A stretch of DNA of 48,154 nt from an uncultured Oscillospiraceae bacterium (GCA_900768135.1 CAAGBT010000098.1:1-48154), one strand, 5' to 3'. Positions 32,515 through 41,439 are shown, numbered from the stretch's first letter. Numbers and translations: made by a program. Notes: generated from the letters alone by a model not told the origin.

Positions 32515-32551
32515 GGAAAAAGCGCTGCGGCAAAGCCGCAGCGCTTTTTCC
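32515..32551 (-). terminator. Rho-independent terminator of the padR operon
   Basis: A perfect 17-bp stem, GGAAAAAGCGCTGCGGC (32515-32531) with its complement (32535-32551) and loop AAA, begins 5 nt after the last gene of the padR operon. Confidence 0.9.
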
Positions 32552-32556
32552 AATTC

Positions 32557-33237
32557 TCACAAAAGGCCGTTTTCGCCGATCACCGCTTCGCAGCGCAGGA
32601 TCTCCCTGTGCGAGGCGTCATAGCCCGTGATGCGCAGCACGCCCTTATCCGCCGCATAGGATCTATTCTCCTCCCGCTCGCGCGCATCAAGCAGAAAATA
32701 GCGGCAGCCGCCGTCCTCGATGAATTCTTCCACCGTGACGGTACGCAGCCTGCGGAGTTTTTCATTCTCGCACCCTGGCTTTGTCCAGTCCCTGCCGCCC
32801 CATTCCTCAATGGTGAGCAGCGCAATGTTGGGATCATCGACGCGGCCGAACAGAAGCTCCTGTCCCCAGATGAGGTTAAACGACGACGGACACCAGCTGC
32901 CGGTATGTACGCTTTCCCCATCCGCACAGGAGATCGCATCGCCCATAAAAATGATGTCCCAGCCGGAGAGCGTCAGCCGTGCCGCGCCGCAGTAGAGCGA
33001 GTTCTCTCCCGCCGTCAGATAGACGCGGTAGTTTTGCCAACCGATGCGCATACGCTGCATCGCAACGGTGCGCGTCGGCTCATAGATGCCGTAATACTGC
33101 TCTCCCATGCGGATCGCCGCGCGCGGTGTGAGCTTCATGTCGGACAGAACGACATACGCCGCCAGCACGCACAGCAGCACGGCAACGCTCCTGACCGCGC
33201 GGCGCATTCTGTTCGGTTTTCGCTTGATCGTTTTCAC
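32557..33237 (-). CDS. Membrane-anchored protein of unknown function in the padR operon
   Basis: Encodes 226 aa. A basic N-terminus leads into one TM helix (VAVLLCVLAAYVVLSDM, about 18-34). The rest is predicted to be extracytoplasmic, with several Trp and Cys residues (WCPSSFNLIWGQELLFG, EEWGGRDWTKPGCENEK) and a C-terminal beta-rich part. I recognise no family. The ATG overlaps the stop of the HAAS protein gene by 4 bp, so the two proteins are probably made together and may interact. Confidence 0.7.
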   Translation of the reverse strand: MKTIKRKPNRMRRAVRSVAVLLCVLAAYVVLSDMKLTPRAAIRMGEQYYGIYEPTRTVAMQRMRIGWQNYRVYLTAGENSLYCGAARLTLSGWDIIFMGDAISCADGESVHTGSWCPSSFNLIWGQELLFGRVDDPNIALLTIEEWGGRDWTKPGCENEKLRRLRTVTVEEFIEDGGCRYFLLDAREREENRSYAADKGVLRITGYDASHREILRCEAVIGENGLL

Positions 33238-33989
33238 GGCTGCGCCTCCCTTCCCGGCAGCGGGATCTCCACCTCGACATGCTCACCGAGCCGGTCGTAA
33301 ATGAGCCTGATATAAGTATCGTCCGGCTCGATATTGACGCGGTGACTCGCGATGCACACATAGAGCGTGCCACTGCTGCTCACGCAGCTTGGATAATCGC
33401 AGTCTTCCCATTCGTCGATCACCTCGCCGCGCTCGTTTTCCAGCCGCAGCGTCTGCAGCAGCCGCGCATAGACCACGCCGCCCGGGACGCGGTCAAAAGC
33501 CGTCAGCTGCACTTCTGCGCGCTGGGTACTGCAGGAGACCGCATCAATGCGCACGATATCATCGCCGATAGGGATTCGCGTCCCCGGTGCATCCGTGTCC
33601 CAACGCTCCCAGCCCTCACCTGGTTTCTGCACCTCGTACCGGTCGCAGATCGCACCGTAGAGGCCGCTCGACTTCACGATCAGCCCCGCGATCATCACGC
33701 ACAGCACCGCCGTGAGGATGCGCGCGGCGCGCTGTACGACCACGAGCCACCAGCCGCCGTACTGCGCGCGCAGGGCGCGTCCCGTCTCCTCCGGGTCGCC
33801 CATCAGCGTTACCGCACGCCCGTAGGCCGCGTCCTCCGTGTAGCCGTGCGCCGTCAGCGCTTCGGCGTGATCCTCGATGTGGCCGGAAAGCTCGGCGCGC
33901 AGCCCGTCCGCCTCGCGCCTTGTCAGCCGCCCCGACTCGGAAAGCACACGCGAACAATAGGCGTTAACATAATATTCTTTCTCGTTCAT
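33234..33989 (-). CDS. HAAS-domain membrane protein
   Basis: Encodes 251 aa. Residues 1-75 are a HAAS-like domain: NAYCSRVLSESGRLTRREAD, ELSGHIEDHAEAL, AVTLMGDPEETG. A TM helix follows (ILTAVLCVMIAGLIV, about 90-104), then an extracytoplasmic region of about 145 residues. HAAS proteins are encoded beside PadR regulators and are thought to transmit membrane or envelope signals. Here the gene starts 3 bp after padR. The outer domain has no family I recognise. Confidence 0.78.
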   Translation of the reverse strand: MNEKEYYVNAYCSRVLSESGRLTRREADGLRAELSGHIEDHAEALTAHGYTEDAAYGRAVTLMGDPEETGRALRAQYGGWWLVVVQRAARILTAVLCVMIAGLIVKSSGLYGAICDRYEVQKPGEGWERWDTDAPGTRIPIGDDIVRIDAVSCSTQRAEVQLTAFDRVPGGVVYARLLQTLRLENERGEVIDEWEDCDYPSCVSSSGTLYVCIASHRVNIEPDDTYIRLIYDRLGEHVEVEIPLPGREAQP

Positions 33990-33992
33990 CGC

Positions 33993-34319
33993 TCACCCCT
34001 CGGATGCGCGCAGCACGGCGTTCACCGCGCCGCTGTAGCGCTGCCAGCTCTGCTCCTCCTCTGCCAGCGCCGCGCGCCCCGCGCGCGTGAGGTGGTAATA
34101 CTTGCGCACGCGGCCGGTGGGCGCAGTCTTCTCGTAGGCCTCCACATAGCGCTCGCGCTCCATGCCGTGCAGCACGGGGTAGAGCGTCCCCTCCTTCAGC
34201 TCAAACACATTGCTCGAGCGGCGCGCCAGCTCCAGAATGATCTGGTAGCCATACATATCCTCGCCGGACAGCAGCTTGAGCAGCAGAAGCTGCGCATGGT
34301 CAATGCTCTTTCTCTTCAT
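33993..34319 (-). CDS. PadR-family transcriptional regulator
   Basis: Encodes 108 aa from the ATG at 34319, 6 nt after GGAGG. It has the typical winged HTH of short (subfamily-2-like) PadR proteins: HAQLLLLKLLSGEDMYGYQII, SSNVFELKEGTLYPVLHGME, and wing GRVRKYYHLTRAGRAAL. It is the first gene of a three-gene operon. Its promoter carries two palindromes that the protein most likely binds, giving autorepression. Confidence 0.93.
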   Translation of the reverse strand: MKRKSIDHAQLLLLKLLSGEDMYGYQIILELARRSSNVFELKEGTLYPVLHGMERERYVEAYEKTAPTGRVRKYYHLTRAGRAALAEEEQSWQRYSGAVNAVLRASEG

Positions 34320-34335
34320 GCCATACCTCCACATA

Positions 34336-34384
34336 CATAGAATGTCTATGCTTGTAGTATACATAGAATCTCTATGTATGTCAA
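34336..34384 (-). promoter_or_regulatory. padR promoter with two operator palindromes
   Basis: On the minus strand a perfect TTGACA (34379-34384) and TATACT (34356-34361) are 17 bp apart. One palindrome, TACATAGA-N3-TCTATGTA (34360-34378), fills the spacer and touches both hexamers. A second, CATAGA-N3-TCTATG (34336-34350), covers the transcription start. Their centres are 26 bp apart. Occupancy would block polymerase, as expected for PadR autoregulation. Confidence 0.82.
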
Positions 34385-34423
34385 GTGTAAATTTCCGTTC
34401 ATTTTCTTAACAGTCCCTGAACT

Positions 34424-34452
34424 TTACCACTTCCCTTTTTCCATCCTATAAT
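34424..34452 (+). promoter_or_regulatory. Sigma-A promoter of the activase gene
   Basis: TTACCA (34424-34429) and a perfect TATAAT (34447-34452) are 17 bp apart. The leader of about 70 nt contains a small hairpin, GGCGGG (34479-34484) with CCCGCC (34493-34498). Confidence 0.55.
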
Positions 34453-34527
34453 TATGATGATATATACAATCATTCCGAGGCGGGACTCTTTCCCCGCCAC
34501 CGGCAGCTTTGGAAAGAGAGGCTCATG

Positions 34528-37500
34528 ATGAATACATATCAGGCAGGCATCGACGTCGGCTCCACCACCGTCAAGCTCGTTGTGCTGGACGAGAACGGAA
34601 ACATGATCTTTGGGCAGTATCTGCGCCATCTGTCGCACACGCAGCGCGCGCTGTCGCAGCTGCTGTGTCAGGCGCGGGACGCGCTGGGCGACTGCGCGCT
34701 TGCGCTGCGCGCAACGGGTTCCGGAGCGATCAGCCTTGCCCGCGCGCTCGGCATTCCCTTTGTGCAGGAGGTCGTGGCGGTGGCGCAGGCGCTTGAACGC
34801 GCCGCACCGCAGGTGGACGTTGCCATTGAGCTTGGCGGCGAGGATGCAAAGATCATTTACTTCGGCGCTTCGCTTGAGGAGCGCATGAACGGCGTATGCG
34901 CCGGCGGCACCGGCTCATTCATCGACCAGATGGCCGCCCTTTTGCAGACCGACGCTGCGGGGCTTGACCGCGAGGCCGCGCATTACCAGCAGATCTACCC
35001 CATCGCCGCGCGCTGCGGCGTGTTTGCCAAAACGGATATCCAGCCCCTGATCAACGAGGGCGCAACAAAGGCGGACCTTGCCGCCTCGATCTTTCAGGCG
35101 GTCGTGAACCAGACGATCTCGGGTCTTGCCTGCGGCAAGCCCATTCGCGGCCGCGTTGCCTTCCTCGGCGGGCCGCTGCACTTTCTGCCCCAGCTGAAGG
35201 CAGCGTTCATCCGAACGCTGAAGCTGACGGATGAAACGCTTGTTGACCCCGCAAATTCTCATCTCTTCGCCGCCATGGGCGCGGCGCTGGATGAAACGCC
35301 CGCCGAAGCACAGCCGCTCAGCGCGCTCATCGGACAGCTGCAAAACGGCGTGCAGATGGACTTTGCACTGAAGCGTCTGCCGCCGCTCTTTGAAAACGAG
35401 GCCGATCTTGCGGCTTTCCGCGCACGCCACCGCGCCGCCGTTGTGCCGCGCGGCGACCTTGCCGGTTATCAGGGAGATTGCTTCCTCGGCTTCGACGCCG
35501 GCTCTACCACAACAAAGCTCGCGCTCGTCGGCGAACGCGGAGAGCTGCTGTGGTCGTTTTACGCCAACAACCAGGGCAGCCCCATTCAGGCCGCCATGCA
35601 GGCAGTGCATACGCTGCGCGCCCTGCTGCCCGCAGGCGCGCGCATTGCCCGCTCCTGCTCCACAGGCTATGGCGAAGCGCTGCTCAAGTCCGCATTTTCT
35701 CTTGACGAGGGCGAGGTGGAAACCATCGCCCACTGCACCGCCGCCTCCTTTTTTGATCCGCAGGTTGACTGCGTGCTGGACATTGGCGGGCAGGATATGA
35801 AGTGCATCAAGCTCAAGGACGGCGCGGTAGACACAGTGCTGCTGAACGAAGCCTGTTCGTCCGGCTGCGGCTCGTTTCTGGAAAACTTTGCCAATTCCCT
35901 CGGCATGACGGCGCAGCAGTTTGCGCAGGAGGCGCTCTTTGCCAAGGCCCCTGTGGATCTTGGCACGCGCTGCACGGTGTTTATGAATTCCAACGTCAAG
36001 CAGGCGCAGAAGGAGGGCGCGTTGGTTCCTGACATTTCGGCGGGACTCGCCTGCTCCGTCATCAAAAACGCGCTCTACAAGGTCATCAAGCTCTCCGATG
36101 CCAGCGAGCTTGGCGCACACATTGTGGTGCAGGGCGGGACGTTCTTCAACGAAGCTGTGCTGCGCGCGTTCGAGCGCATCTCCGGCGCGCAGGTGACGTG
36201 TCCCGACATTGCAGGCATCATGGGCGCGTTCGGCGCGGCGCTGCTCGCGCGCCAGCGCTACCATGGGCAGGCGAGTACGATGCTCCCGCTCGAGAACATG
36301 GAAAAGCTCACCTATACGACCTCGGCCGCGCGCTGCCAGGGCTGCCAGAACCACTGTATGCTCACGGTGAGCGCCTTTCCCGGCGGGCGGCGGCACATCA
36401 GCGGCAACCGCTGCGAAAAGGCCCTGCGCGGCGAACGCAGCAAAGCGCCGGGCGAAAATCTCTTTGCATACAAGCGCGAGCGCATATTCGCCTATCCCCC
36501 GCTGGAACCCGAAAATGCGCCGCGCGGCGAGATCGGCATCCCGCGCGTGCTGAATATGTATGAAAACTATCCCTATTGGGCCACATTTTTCCGCGCGCTG
36601 GGCTTCCGCGTGATCCTCTCGCCATTTTCCACGCGCGCGATCTATGAACTGGGCATGGAGAGCATCCCATCCGAGTCTGAATGCTATCCGGCCAAGCTTG
36701 CACACGGCCATGCGCAGTGGCTCATCGACCACGGCGTGAAAACCATTTTCCACCCCTGCGTCTTTTTTGAGCGTCAGGAAACGCCCGGCGCGCAGAACCA
36801 CTACAACTGTCCCATCGTCGTCTCCTATCCCGAGAATATCAGGAATAACGTTGAAGCCGTGACCAATGGCTCGGTGCAGTATCTGCGTCCCTTCCTCGCC
36901 TTCACGAGCGAAAAGACCGCCGCCGACCGCCTTGTGCAGTTCTGCCGGGAGATCTGGGGCATCCCGGCGGCGGAAACGCGCCGCGCCGCGCGCCTTGCCT
37001 GGGACGAGCAGCAGCGCGCACGGGCCGATATCCGCGCCGCAGGCGCCAAGGCGCTGGCCGCGATGGAGGAGCGCGGCGGCAGCGGTATTGTGCTGGCGGG
37101 ACGCCCTTACCATGTGGATCCGGAGATCAACCACGGCATCCCCGAGCTGATCGCAGCCTACGGCCTCACAGTGCTGACCGAGGACTGTCTGCCCATTGGT
37201 TTTGTTCCCAAGCGCCCTGTGCGCGTAAACGACCAGTGGGTCTACCACTCGCGGCTCTACACCGCCGCCGAATTCGTCTGCGGACGCGACGATCTGGAGC
37301 TTGTCCAGCTCAATTCGTTTGGCTGCGGGCTTGACGCCGTAACGACCGATGAGGTCTGCGAGCTGCTGGAATCCGGCGGCAAGCTCTACACCTGTCTCAA
37401 AATCGATGAGGTGAACAACCTTGGCGCGGTGCGCATCCGCATCCGCTCGCTGCTGGCCGCCGTTGCCCTGCGGCGTGAGCGCGGCATCCGCTCCGCCGCG

Positions 37501-38823
37501 CTCACTGCCCCCTACAGGCGCGTGCATTATACCCGGCCGATGCAGAAGGCAGGCTATACCATCCTTGCGCCCCAGATGAGTCCCATTCATTTCGACATCA
37601 TCGAGCCGGTCTTCCGCCGCTACGGCTACAACTTTGAGGTGCTGCGCAACGACGACCGCGCCGCCATTGACATGGGGCTGAAATTCGTCAATAACGACGC
37701 CTGCTTCCCTTCTATCACGGTGGTCGGGCAATTCATGGAAGCCGTACTCTCCGGCCGCTACGACACCGATCGCCTTGCGCTCATCATGTCGCAGACCGGA
37801 GGCTGCTGCCGCGCCAGCAACTATATCGCCTTCATCCGCCGTGCGCTGCAGAAGGCGGGGCTGGGACACATTCCCGTCATTTCTTTCAACGCCAACGGCA
37901 TGGAAACGAACGAGGGCTTCCGGCTCAAGCCGGGCATGATCGTTTCCGGCTTCAAGGGCGTTGTGTTGGGCGACCTGCTGATGCGGTGCCTGTACCGCGT
38001 CCGCCCCTATGAGCTTTCCGCAGGCAGCGCAGACGCACTGCACCGCAAATGGCGCGATCTCTGCATAGAATCGCTCACAGCTGCGCATCCGAAATACAGC
38101 TATGCGCAGCTCTGCCGCGGCATCGTTGCAGACTTTGACGCTCTGCCCATCGATGAAACGCTCCAAAAGCCCCGTGTGGGCATTGTCGGCGAGATTCTGG
38201 TCAAGTATATGCCGTTGGCCAACAATGATCTCGTTGGCCAGCTGGAGCGCGAGGGTGCGGAGGCTGTGGTTCCGGATCTTCTTGATTTTTTCGCCGCCAC
38301 GATCTACGAGCAGGACTACCGCCACACGCACCTGGGACAGAGCTGGCGCTGCTCTGCCGGCGCCAGGCTGGGCGTGCCGCTGCTTGAGCGCATCCGGAAA
38401 CCAGCAAGCGATGCGCTCCGCGCGAGCCGCCGCTTCGATGCGCCCTGCTCCATCGCCCATGTCGCCGGTCTTGCGCGCCCGTTCCTTTCCATCGGCAACC
38501 AATACGGCGAGGGCTGGTTTCTTGCCGGCGAAATGGCTGAGCTGATCTCCACCGGCACGCCGAACATCGTGTGCATCCAGCCGTTTGCCTGCCTTCCCAA
38601 CCACGTCGTTGGCAAGGGCGTCATCAAAGCGCTGCGCACGGCCTATCCTGCCGCCAACATCGTTGCCGTGGACTATGACCCCGGCGCGAGCGAGGTCAAC
38701 CAGCTCAACCGCATCAAGCTGATGCTCACAGCGGCGCAGCGCGCGATGCGCGCGCAAGATATGCCTTCTCCCCTCGCCGGCCGGGACCCGTCCGGTACAC
38801 CGCACACGCTTTCCGCCGTCTGA
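34528..38823 (+). CDS. Giant 2-hydroxyacyl-CoA dehydratase activase-type protein
   Basis: Encodes 1431 aa; the ATG at 34528 is preferred over the adjacent 34525 for SD spacing (AGAGAGG). Two BadF/HgdC-type ATPase domains are in tandem. The first (about 4-260) has GIDVGSTTVKLVVL, ELGGEDAKII and NGVCAGGTGSF, and the second (about 318-580) has GFDAGSTTTKLAL, DIGGQDMKCI and ACSSGCGSF. The Cys residues fit the bridging [4Fe-4S] cluster of activators. A DUF2229-like region (about 667 onward, PRVLNMYENYPYWATFF) and a dehydratase-component-like C-terminal part follow, with CCRASNYIAF and NNDACFPS. Known activators energise an electron for 2-hydroxyacyl-CoA dehydratases. These long fused forms are common in anaerobes, but their reaction is not established. 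It has no dehydratase neighbour. Confidence 0.88.
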   Translation: MNTYQAGIDVGSTTVKLVVLDENGNMIFGQYLRHLSHTQRALSQLLCQARDALGDCALALRATGSGAISLARALGIPFVQEVVAVAQALERAAPQVDVAIELGGEDAKIIYFGASLEERMNGVCAGGTGSFIDQMAALLQTDAAGLDREAAHYQQIYPIAARCGVFAKTDIQPLINEGATKADLAASIFQAVVNQTISGLACGKPIRGRVAFLGGPLHFLPQLKAAFIRTLKLTDETLVDPANSHLFAAMGAALDETPAEAQPLSALIGQLQNGVQMDFALKRLPPLFENEADLAAFRARHRAAVVPRGDLAGYQGDCFLGFDAGSTTTKLALVGERGELLWSFYANNQGSPIQAAMQAVHTLRALLPAGARIARSCSTGYGEALLKSAFSLDEGEVETIAHCTAASFFDPQVDCVLDIGGQDMKCIKLKDGAVDTVLLNEACSSGCGSFLENFANSLGMTAQQFAQEALFAKAPVDLGTRCTVFMNSNVKQAQKEGALVPDISAGLACSVIKNALYKVIKLSDASELGAHIVVQGGTFFNEAVLRAFERISGAQVTCPDIAGIMGAFGAALLARQRYHGQASTMLPLENMEKLTYTTSAARCQGCQNHCMLTVSAFPGGRRHISGNRCEKALRGERSKAPGENLFAYKRERIFAYPPLEPENAPRGEIGIPRVLNMYENYPYWATFFRALGFRVILSPFSTRAIYELGMESIPSESECYPAKLAHGHAQWLIDHGVKTIFHPCVFFERQETPGAQNHYNCPIVVSYPENIRNNVEAVTNGSVQYLRPFLAFTSEKTAADRLVQFCREIWGIPAAETRRAARLAWDEQQRARADIRAAGAKALAAMEERGGSGIVLAGRPYHVDPEINHGIPELIAAYGLTVLTEDCLPIGFVPKRPVRVNDQWVYHSRLYTAAEFVCGRDDLELVQLNSFGCGLDAVTTDEVCELLESGGKLYTCLKIDEVNNLGAVRIRIRSLLAAVALRRERGIRSAALTAPYRRVHYTRPMQKAGYTILAPQMSPIHFDIIEPVFRRYGYNFEVLRNDDRAAIDMGLKFVNNDACFPSITVVGQFMEAVLSGRYDTDRLALIMSQTGGCCRASNYIAFIRRALQKAGLGHIPVISFNANGMETNEGFRLKPGMIVSGFKGVVLGDLLMRCLYRVRPYELSAGSADALHRKWRDLCIESLTAAHPKYSYAQLCRGIVADFDALPIDETLQKPRVGIVGEILVKYMPLANNDLVGQLEREGAEAVVPDLLDFFAATIYEQDYRHTHLGQSWRCSAGARLGVPLLERIRKPASDALRASRRFDAPCSIAHVAGLARPFLSIGNQYGEGWFLAGEMAELISTGTPNIVCIQPFACLPNHVVGKGVIKALRTAYPAANIVAVDYDPGASEVNQLNRIKLMLTAAQRAMRAQDMPSPLAGRDPSGTPHTLSAV

Positions 38824-38902
38824 ATATCGCCGGCACGCCGTCAGGATAGTATCCCTTTCGCGCATTTCCGCGTGCCAAAGCGCGCAAAATGCAAAAATGC
38901 TC

Positions 38903-38931
38903 TTGCTTTTGGCGGTCCGGTATGGTATTAT
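38903..38931 (+). promoter_or_regulatory. Sigma-A promoter of secG
   Basis: TTGCTT (38903-38908) and TATTAT (38926-38931) are 17 bp apart, with TGG directly before the -10 (extended -10). The leader is about 50 nt. Confidence 0.65.
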
Positions 38932-38987
38932 GAGTACCTGTGAATATCGCGTGGTCGCTCACGTTCAACAACTTGGAGGTTATCAAT

Positions 38988-39218
38988 ATGCTCACTTTAA
39001 TCATCACCATTCTTCAGCTTCTCTGCGGTCTGTTCGTCATCGGTATCGTTCTGTTCCAGAGCGGCAAGTCCGCGGGTCTGAGCGGTGCGATCGGCGGCGT
39101 GGCCGATTCCTTTATGGCGAAGAACAAGGCCAAGAGCATGGACGCCCGGCTCGCCCGCGCCACCAAATGGGTCGGCGTTGCTTTCATCGTCCTCACGCTT
39201 GTGCTGAACATTCTGTAA
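38988..39218 (+). CDS. secG: Preprotein translocase subunit SecG
   Basis: Encodes 76 aa with two TM helices (LTLIITILQLLCGLFVIGIVLF; WVGVAFIVLTLVLNIL). The conserved loop is QSGKSAGLSGAIGG. It assists SecYE-SecA during protein export. The ATG at 38988 follows GGAGG by 8 nt; the frame extends upstream but without similarity. It is a single-gene unit with its own promoter and terminator, close to secY of the ribosomal operon. Confidence 0.94.
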   Translation: MLTLIITILQLLCGLFVIGIVLFQSGKSAGLSGAIGGVADSFMAKNKAKSMDARLARATKWVGVAFIVLTLVLNIL

Positions 39219-39226
39219 AACAGCCA

Positions 39227-39262
39227 AAAGAGGCGGCAGATCTAAAGATCCGCCGCCTCTTT
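39227..39262 (+). terminator. Rho-independent terminator of secG
   Basis: A 16-bp stem (39227-39242 with 39247-39262, one A-C mismatch, loop TAAA) follows secG and is trailed by CCTTTTG. Confidence 0.82.
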
Positions 39263-39278
39263 CCTTTTGCGCCATGAT

Positions 39279-39328
39279 AAAAAGCCCTTTTGTATGGCTT
39301 CGCGATCTGCCATACAAAAGGGCTTTTT
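39279..39328. terminator. Terminator of the ribosomal protein operon (bidirectional)
   Basis: A perfect 20-bp stem (AAAAAGCCCTTTTGTATGGC, 39279-39298, with its complement, 39309-39328) has a 10-nt loop. It ends the rplQ transcript on the minus strand and backs up the secG terminator on the plus strand. Confidence 0.92.
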
Positions 39329-39360
39329 ACTTCAGTCTGCTGGTCTGCGGGAGCGGTGAA

Positions 39361-39702
39361 TTACACCAGCTCGATCATGGCAGTCTCAGCTGCGTCGCCG
39401 CGGCGCACGCCGGTGCGAACGATGCGGGTGTAACCGCCGTTGCGCTCAGCATAGCCGGGAGCGATCTCCTTGAACAGCTTCTTGCAGACGTCCTCACGGG
39501 TGATGAAGCTCATCGCCTGACGGTAAGCCGCCAGATCGCCCTTCTTGCCAAGGGTGATCATCTTCTCAGCCATGGGCTTGATCTCCTTGGCGCGGGTGAC
39601 CGTGGTCTCCATCTTGCCGTTGTCCAGGAAATCAGTGACCTGCTGACGGAGCATCGCCATACGCTGATCGGTAGTCTTACCGAGCTTACGAGTTCCGGGC
39701 AT
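39361..39702 (-). CDS. rplQ: 50S ribosomal protein L17
   Basis: Encodes 113 aa of full length, starting MPGTRKLGKTTDQRMAMLRQ with ITREDVCKKLFKEIAPGY and GYTRIVRTGVRRGDAAETAM at the C-terminus. It binds 23S rRNA near the exit tunnel. It is the last gene of the operon, about 70 bp after rpoA. Confidence 0.97.
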   Translation of the reverse strand: MPGTRKLGKTTDQRMAMLRQQVTDFLDNGKMETTVTRAKEIKPMAEKMITLGKKGDLAAYRQAMSFITREDVCKKLFKEIAPGYAERNGGYTRIVRTGVRRGDAAETAMIELV

Positions 39703-39773
39703 AGTGGTTTTCCTCCTTGTAAGGATAAGTTGTCGGCCTTCATCCTACGTTGCAGAACGTAGTTTACAGTCCG

Positions 39774-40727
39774 TTAGTTGTTGTCTTCGCTGGCCAGGGA
39801 CAGCCCCATCATCGCCAGCTTGTTGATGACCTCTTCCAGACTCTTGCGGCCAAGGTTTCTCACCTTCATCATATCGTCCTCGGTCTTGGAGATCAGATCC
39901 TCAACCGTGTTGATATTGGCGCGCTTGAGGCAGTTGAAGCTTCGCACGCTGAGATCCAATTCCTCGATCGTCAGCTCCAGCACCTTGTTGCGCTTGGCCT
40001 CGTCCTTCTCCACCACGGTAGACTTGCTGCCCATCGCATCGGAGAGGTCGGTAAAGAGCGCAAAGTGATCGCAAAGGATCTTGGCGCCGAGAGACACTGC
40101 GTCGCGCGGAGTGATCGTCCCATCGGTCCAGACCTCAAGCGTCAGCTTGTCGAAGTCAGTCATATTGCCCACGCGGGTGTTTTCCACAGTGTAGTTGACC
40201 TTGTACACAGGCGTGTAGATTGAGTCAACGGGGATCACACCGATGGCAGTCTGCGCGCCCTTGTTGCGGTCAGCGGAAACGTAGCCGCGGCCGTGGGAGA
40301 GCGTCAGCTCCATGTTGAGCGTTGCACCGGCGTCAAGCGTGGCGATGTGCAGATCCGGGTTCAGGACCTCGACCTCGCTGTCGCACTTGATATCGCCCGC
40401 CTTGACCTCGCAGGGGCCAACCGCTTCGATGTAAACGGTCTTGATGCCGTCCGCGTTGTGCAGGCGTGTAATCAGGCTCTTGACGTTGAGTACGATCTCC
40501 GTCACATCCTCCTTTACGCCGGGAATGGTGGAAAACTCGTGCTGTACGCCGGCGATCTTGATCGACGTTGCCGCGGTGCCGGGCAGGGACGAGAGCATAA
40601 TGCGGCGGAGCGCATTGCCCAGCGTAATGCCGTAGCCGCGTTCCAGCGGTTCCACAACGAATTTGCCATAGGAACCGTTTGCAGGATCTTCCGCACACTC
40701 GATCTTGGGCTTTTCGATTTCAATCAT
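39774..40727 (-). CDS. rpoA: RNA polymerase subunit alpha
   Basis: Encodes 317 aa. The N-terminal assembly domain has GYGITLGNALRRIMLSSLPG (dimer and beta/beta' contacts), and the C-terminal domain has LDLSVRSFNCLKRANINTVE and RNLGRKSLEEV, which bind UP elements and activators. An intact C-terminal domain is relevant to the UP-element-like block at the left edge. The operon position between rpsD and rplQ is canonical. Confidence 0.98.
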   Translation of the reverse strand: MIEIEKPKIECAEDPANGSYGKFVVEPLERGYGITLGNALRRIMLSSLPGTAATSIKIAGVQHEFSTIPGVKEDVTEIVLNVKSLITRLHNADGIKTVYIEAVGPCEVKAGDIKCDSEVEVLNPDLHIATLDAGATLNMELTLSHGRGYVSADRNKGAQTAIGVIPVDSIYTPVYKVNYTVENTRVGNMTDFDKLTLEVWTDGTITPRDAVSLGAKILCDHFALFTDLSDAMGSKSTVVEKDEAKRNKVLELTIEELDLSVRSFNCLKRANINTVEDLISKTEDDMMKVRNLGRKSLEEVINKLAMMGLSLASEDNN

Positions 40728-40809
40728 GCAGTTACCCTCCTTTTCGATTCTGCGGCCTTAACGACCGCACCAAATTTCATGCTCGTGTCTGTTGAGGGCT
40801 CGCCGCCGA

Positions 40810-41439
40810 TTACTTGGAGTACAACTCGACGATGAGGTGCTCCTCGATCGGAAGATCGATATCCTCACGAGCGGGAACTGCAACGACTTTTGCGGTGTTG
40901 TGGGTCTTATCCATCTCAAGCCACTTCGGGATCACGCGGGAAGCGTTCGCTTCGAGGGAACCCTTGAACTTGTCGAGAGAGCGGGAAGTGTCCTTCAGCT
41001 CGATCACATCGCCAACGTTGACGAGCATGGAGGGGATGTTGACCTTCTTGCCGTTGATGGTGAAATGACCATGACGGACAAGCTGGCGGGCCTCCGCGCG
41101 GCTCATCGCAAAGCCCAGGCGATAAACGACGTTGTCCAGGCGGGACTCCAGAATCGCCAGCAGGTTTTCACCCGTCATGCCCTTGCGCTTGGAAGCCATC
41201 TCGAAGTAGTCGGCGAACTGGCTCTCAAGAACGCCGTAGTAGCGACGCGCCTTCTGCTTTTCGCGCAGCTGCACACCATACTCGCTCATCTTCTTGTTTC
41301 TTGCATTGCCATGCATCCCGGGCGCGTAAGCGCGACGCTCGAGAGCGCACTTATCCGTATAGCAGCGATCGCCCTTGAGGAAGAGCTTCTGGCCCTCTCT
41401 GCGGCACAGGCGGCAGACTGCTCCGGTATATCTTGCCAT
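40810..41439 (-). CDS. rpsD: 30S ribosomal protein S4
   Basis: Encodes 209 aa, starting MARYTGAVCRLCRREGQKLF. The Cys-x2-C and later C-x5-C (CYTDKC region) make it the zinc-binding (C+) form. An S4 RNA-binding domain is at RLGFAMSRAEARQLVRHGH. It nucleates 16S rRNA folding and can repress its own operon. Confidence 0.97.
   Translation of the reverse strand: MARYTGAVCRLCRREGQKLFLKGDRCYTDKCALERRAYAPGMHGNARNKKMSEYGVQLREKQKARRYYGVLESQFADYFEMASKRKGMTGENLLAILESRLDNVVYRLGFAMSRAEARQLVRHGHFTINGKKVNIPSMLVNVGDVIELKDTSRSLDKFKGSLEANASRVIPKWLEMDKTHNTAKVVAVPAREDIDLPIEEHLIVELYSK

Noticed and set aside
34474..34510. Sequence CCGAGGCGGGACTCTTTCC with CACCGGCAG, reminiscent of the start of an FMN riboswitch
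   Set aside because: Only the first hairpin-like block resembles the RFN element at 7534. The other conserved blocks (GGTGAAATTCC, CCGAC.GT, GGATG.GAGAA) are missing, so it is treated as chance or a simple leader hairpin.
34915..38865. 1316-codon minus-strand ORF antisense to the activase
   Set aside because: The plus strand carries conserved ATPase and Cys motifs throughout. The minus reading is Ala/Arg/His-rich without domains, and no start signal is present.
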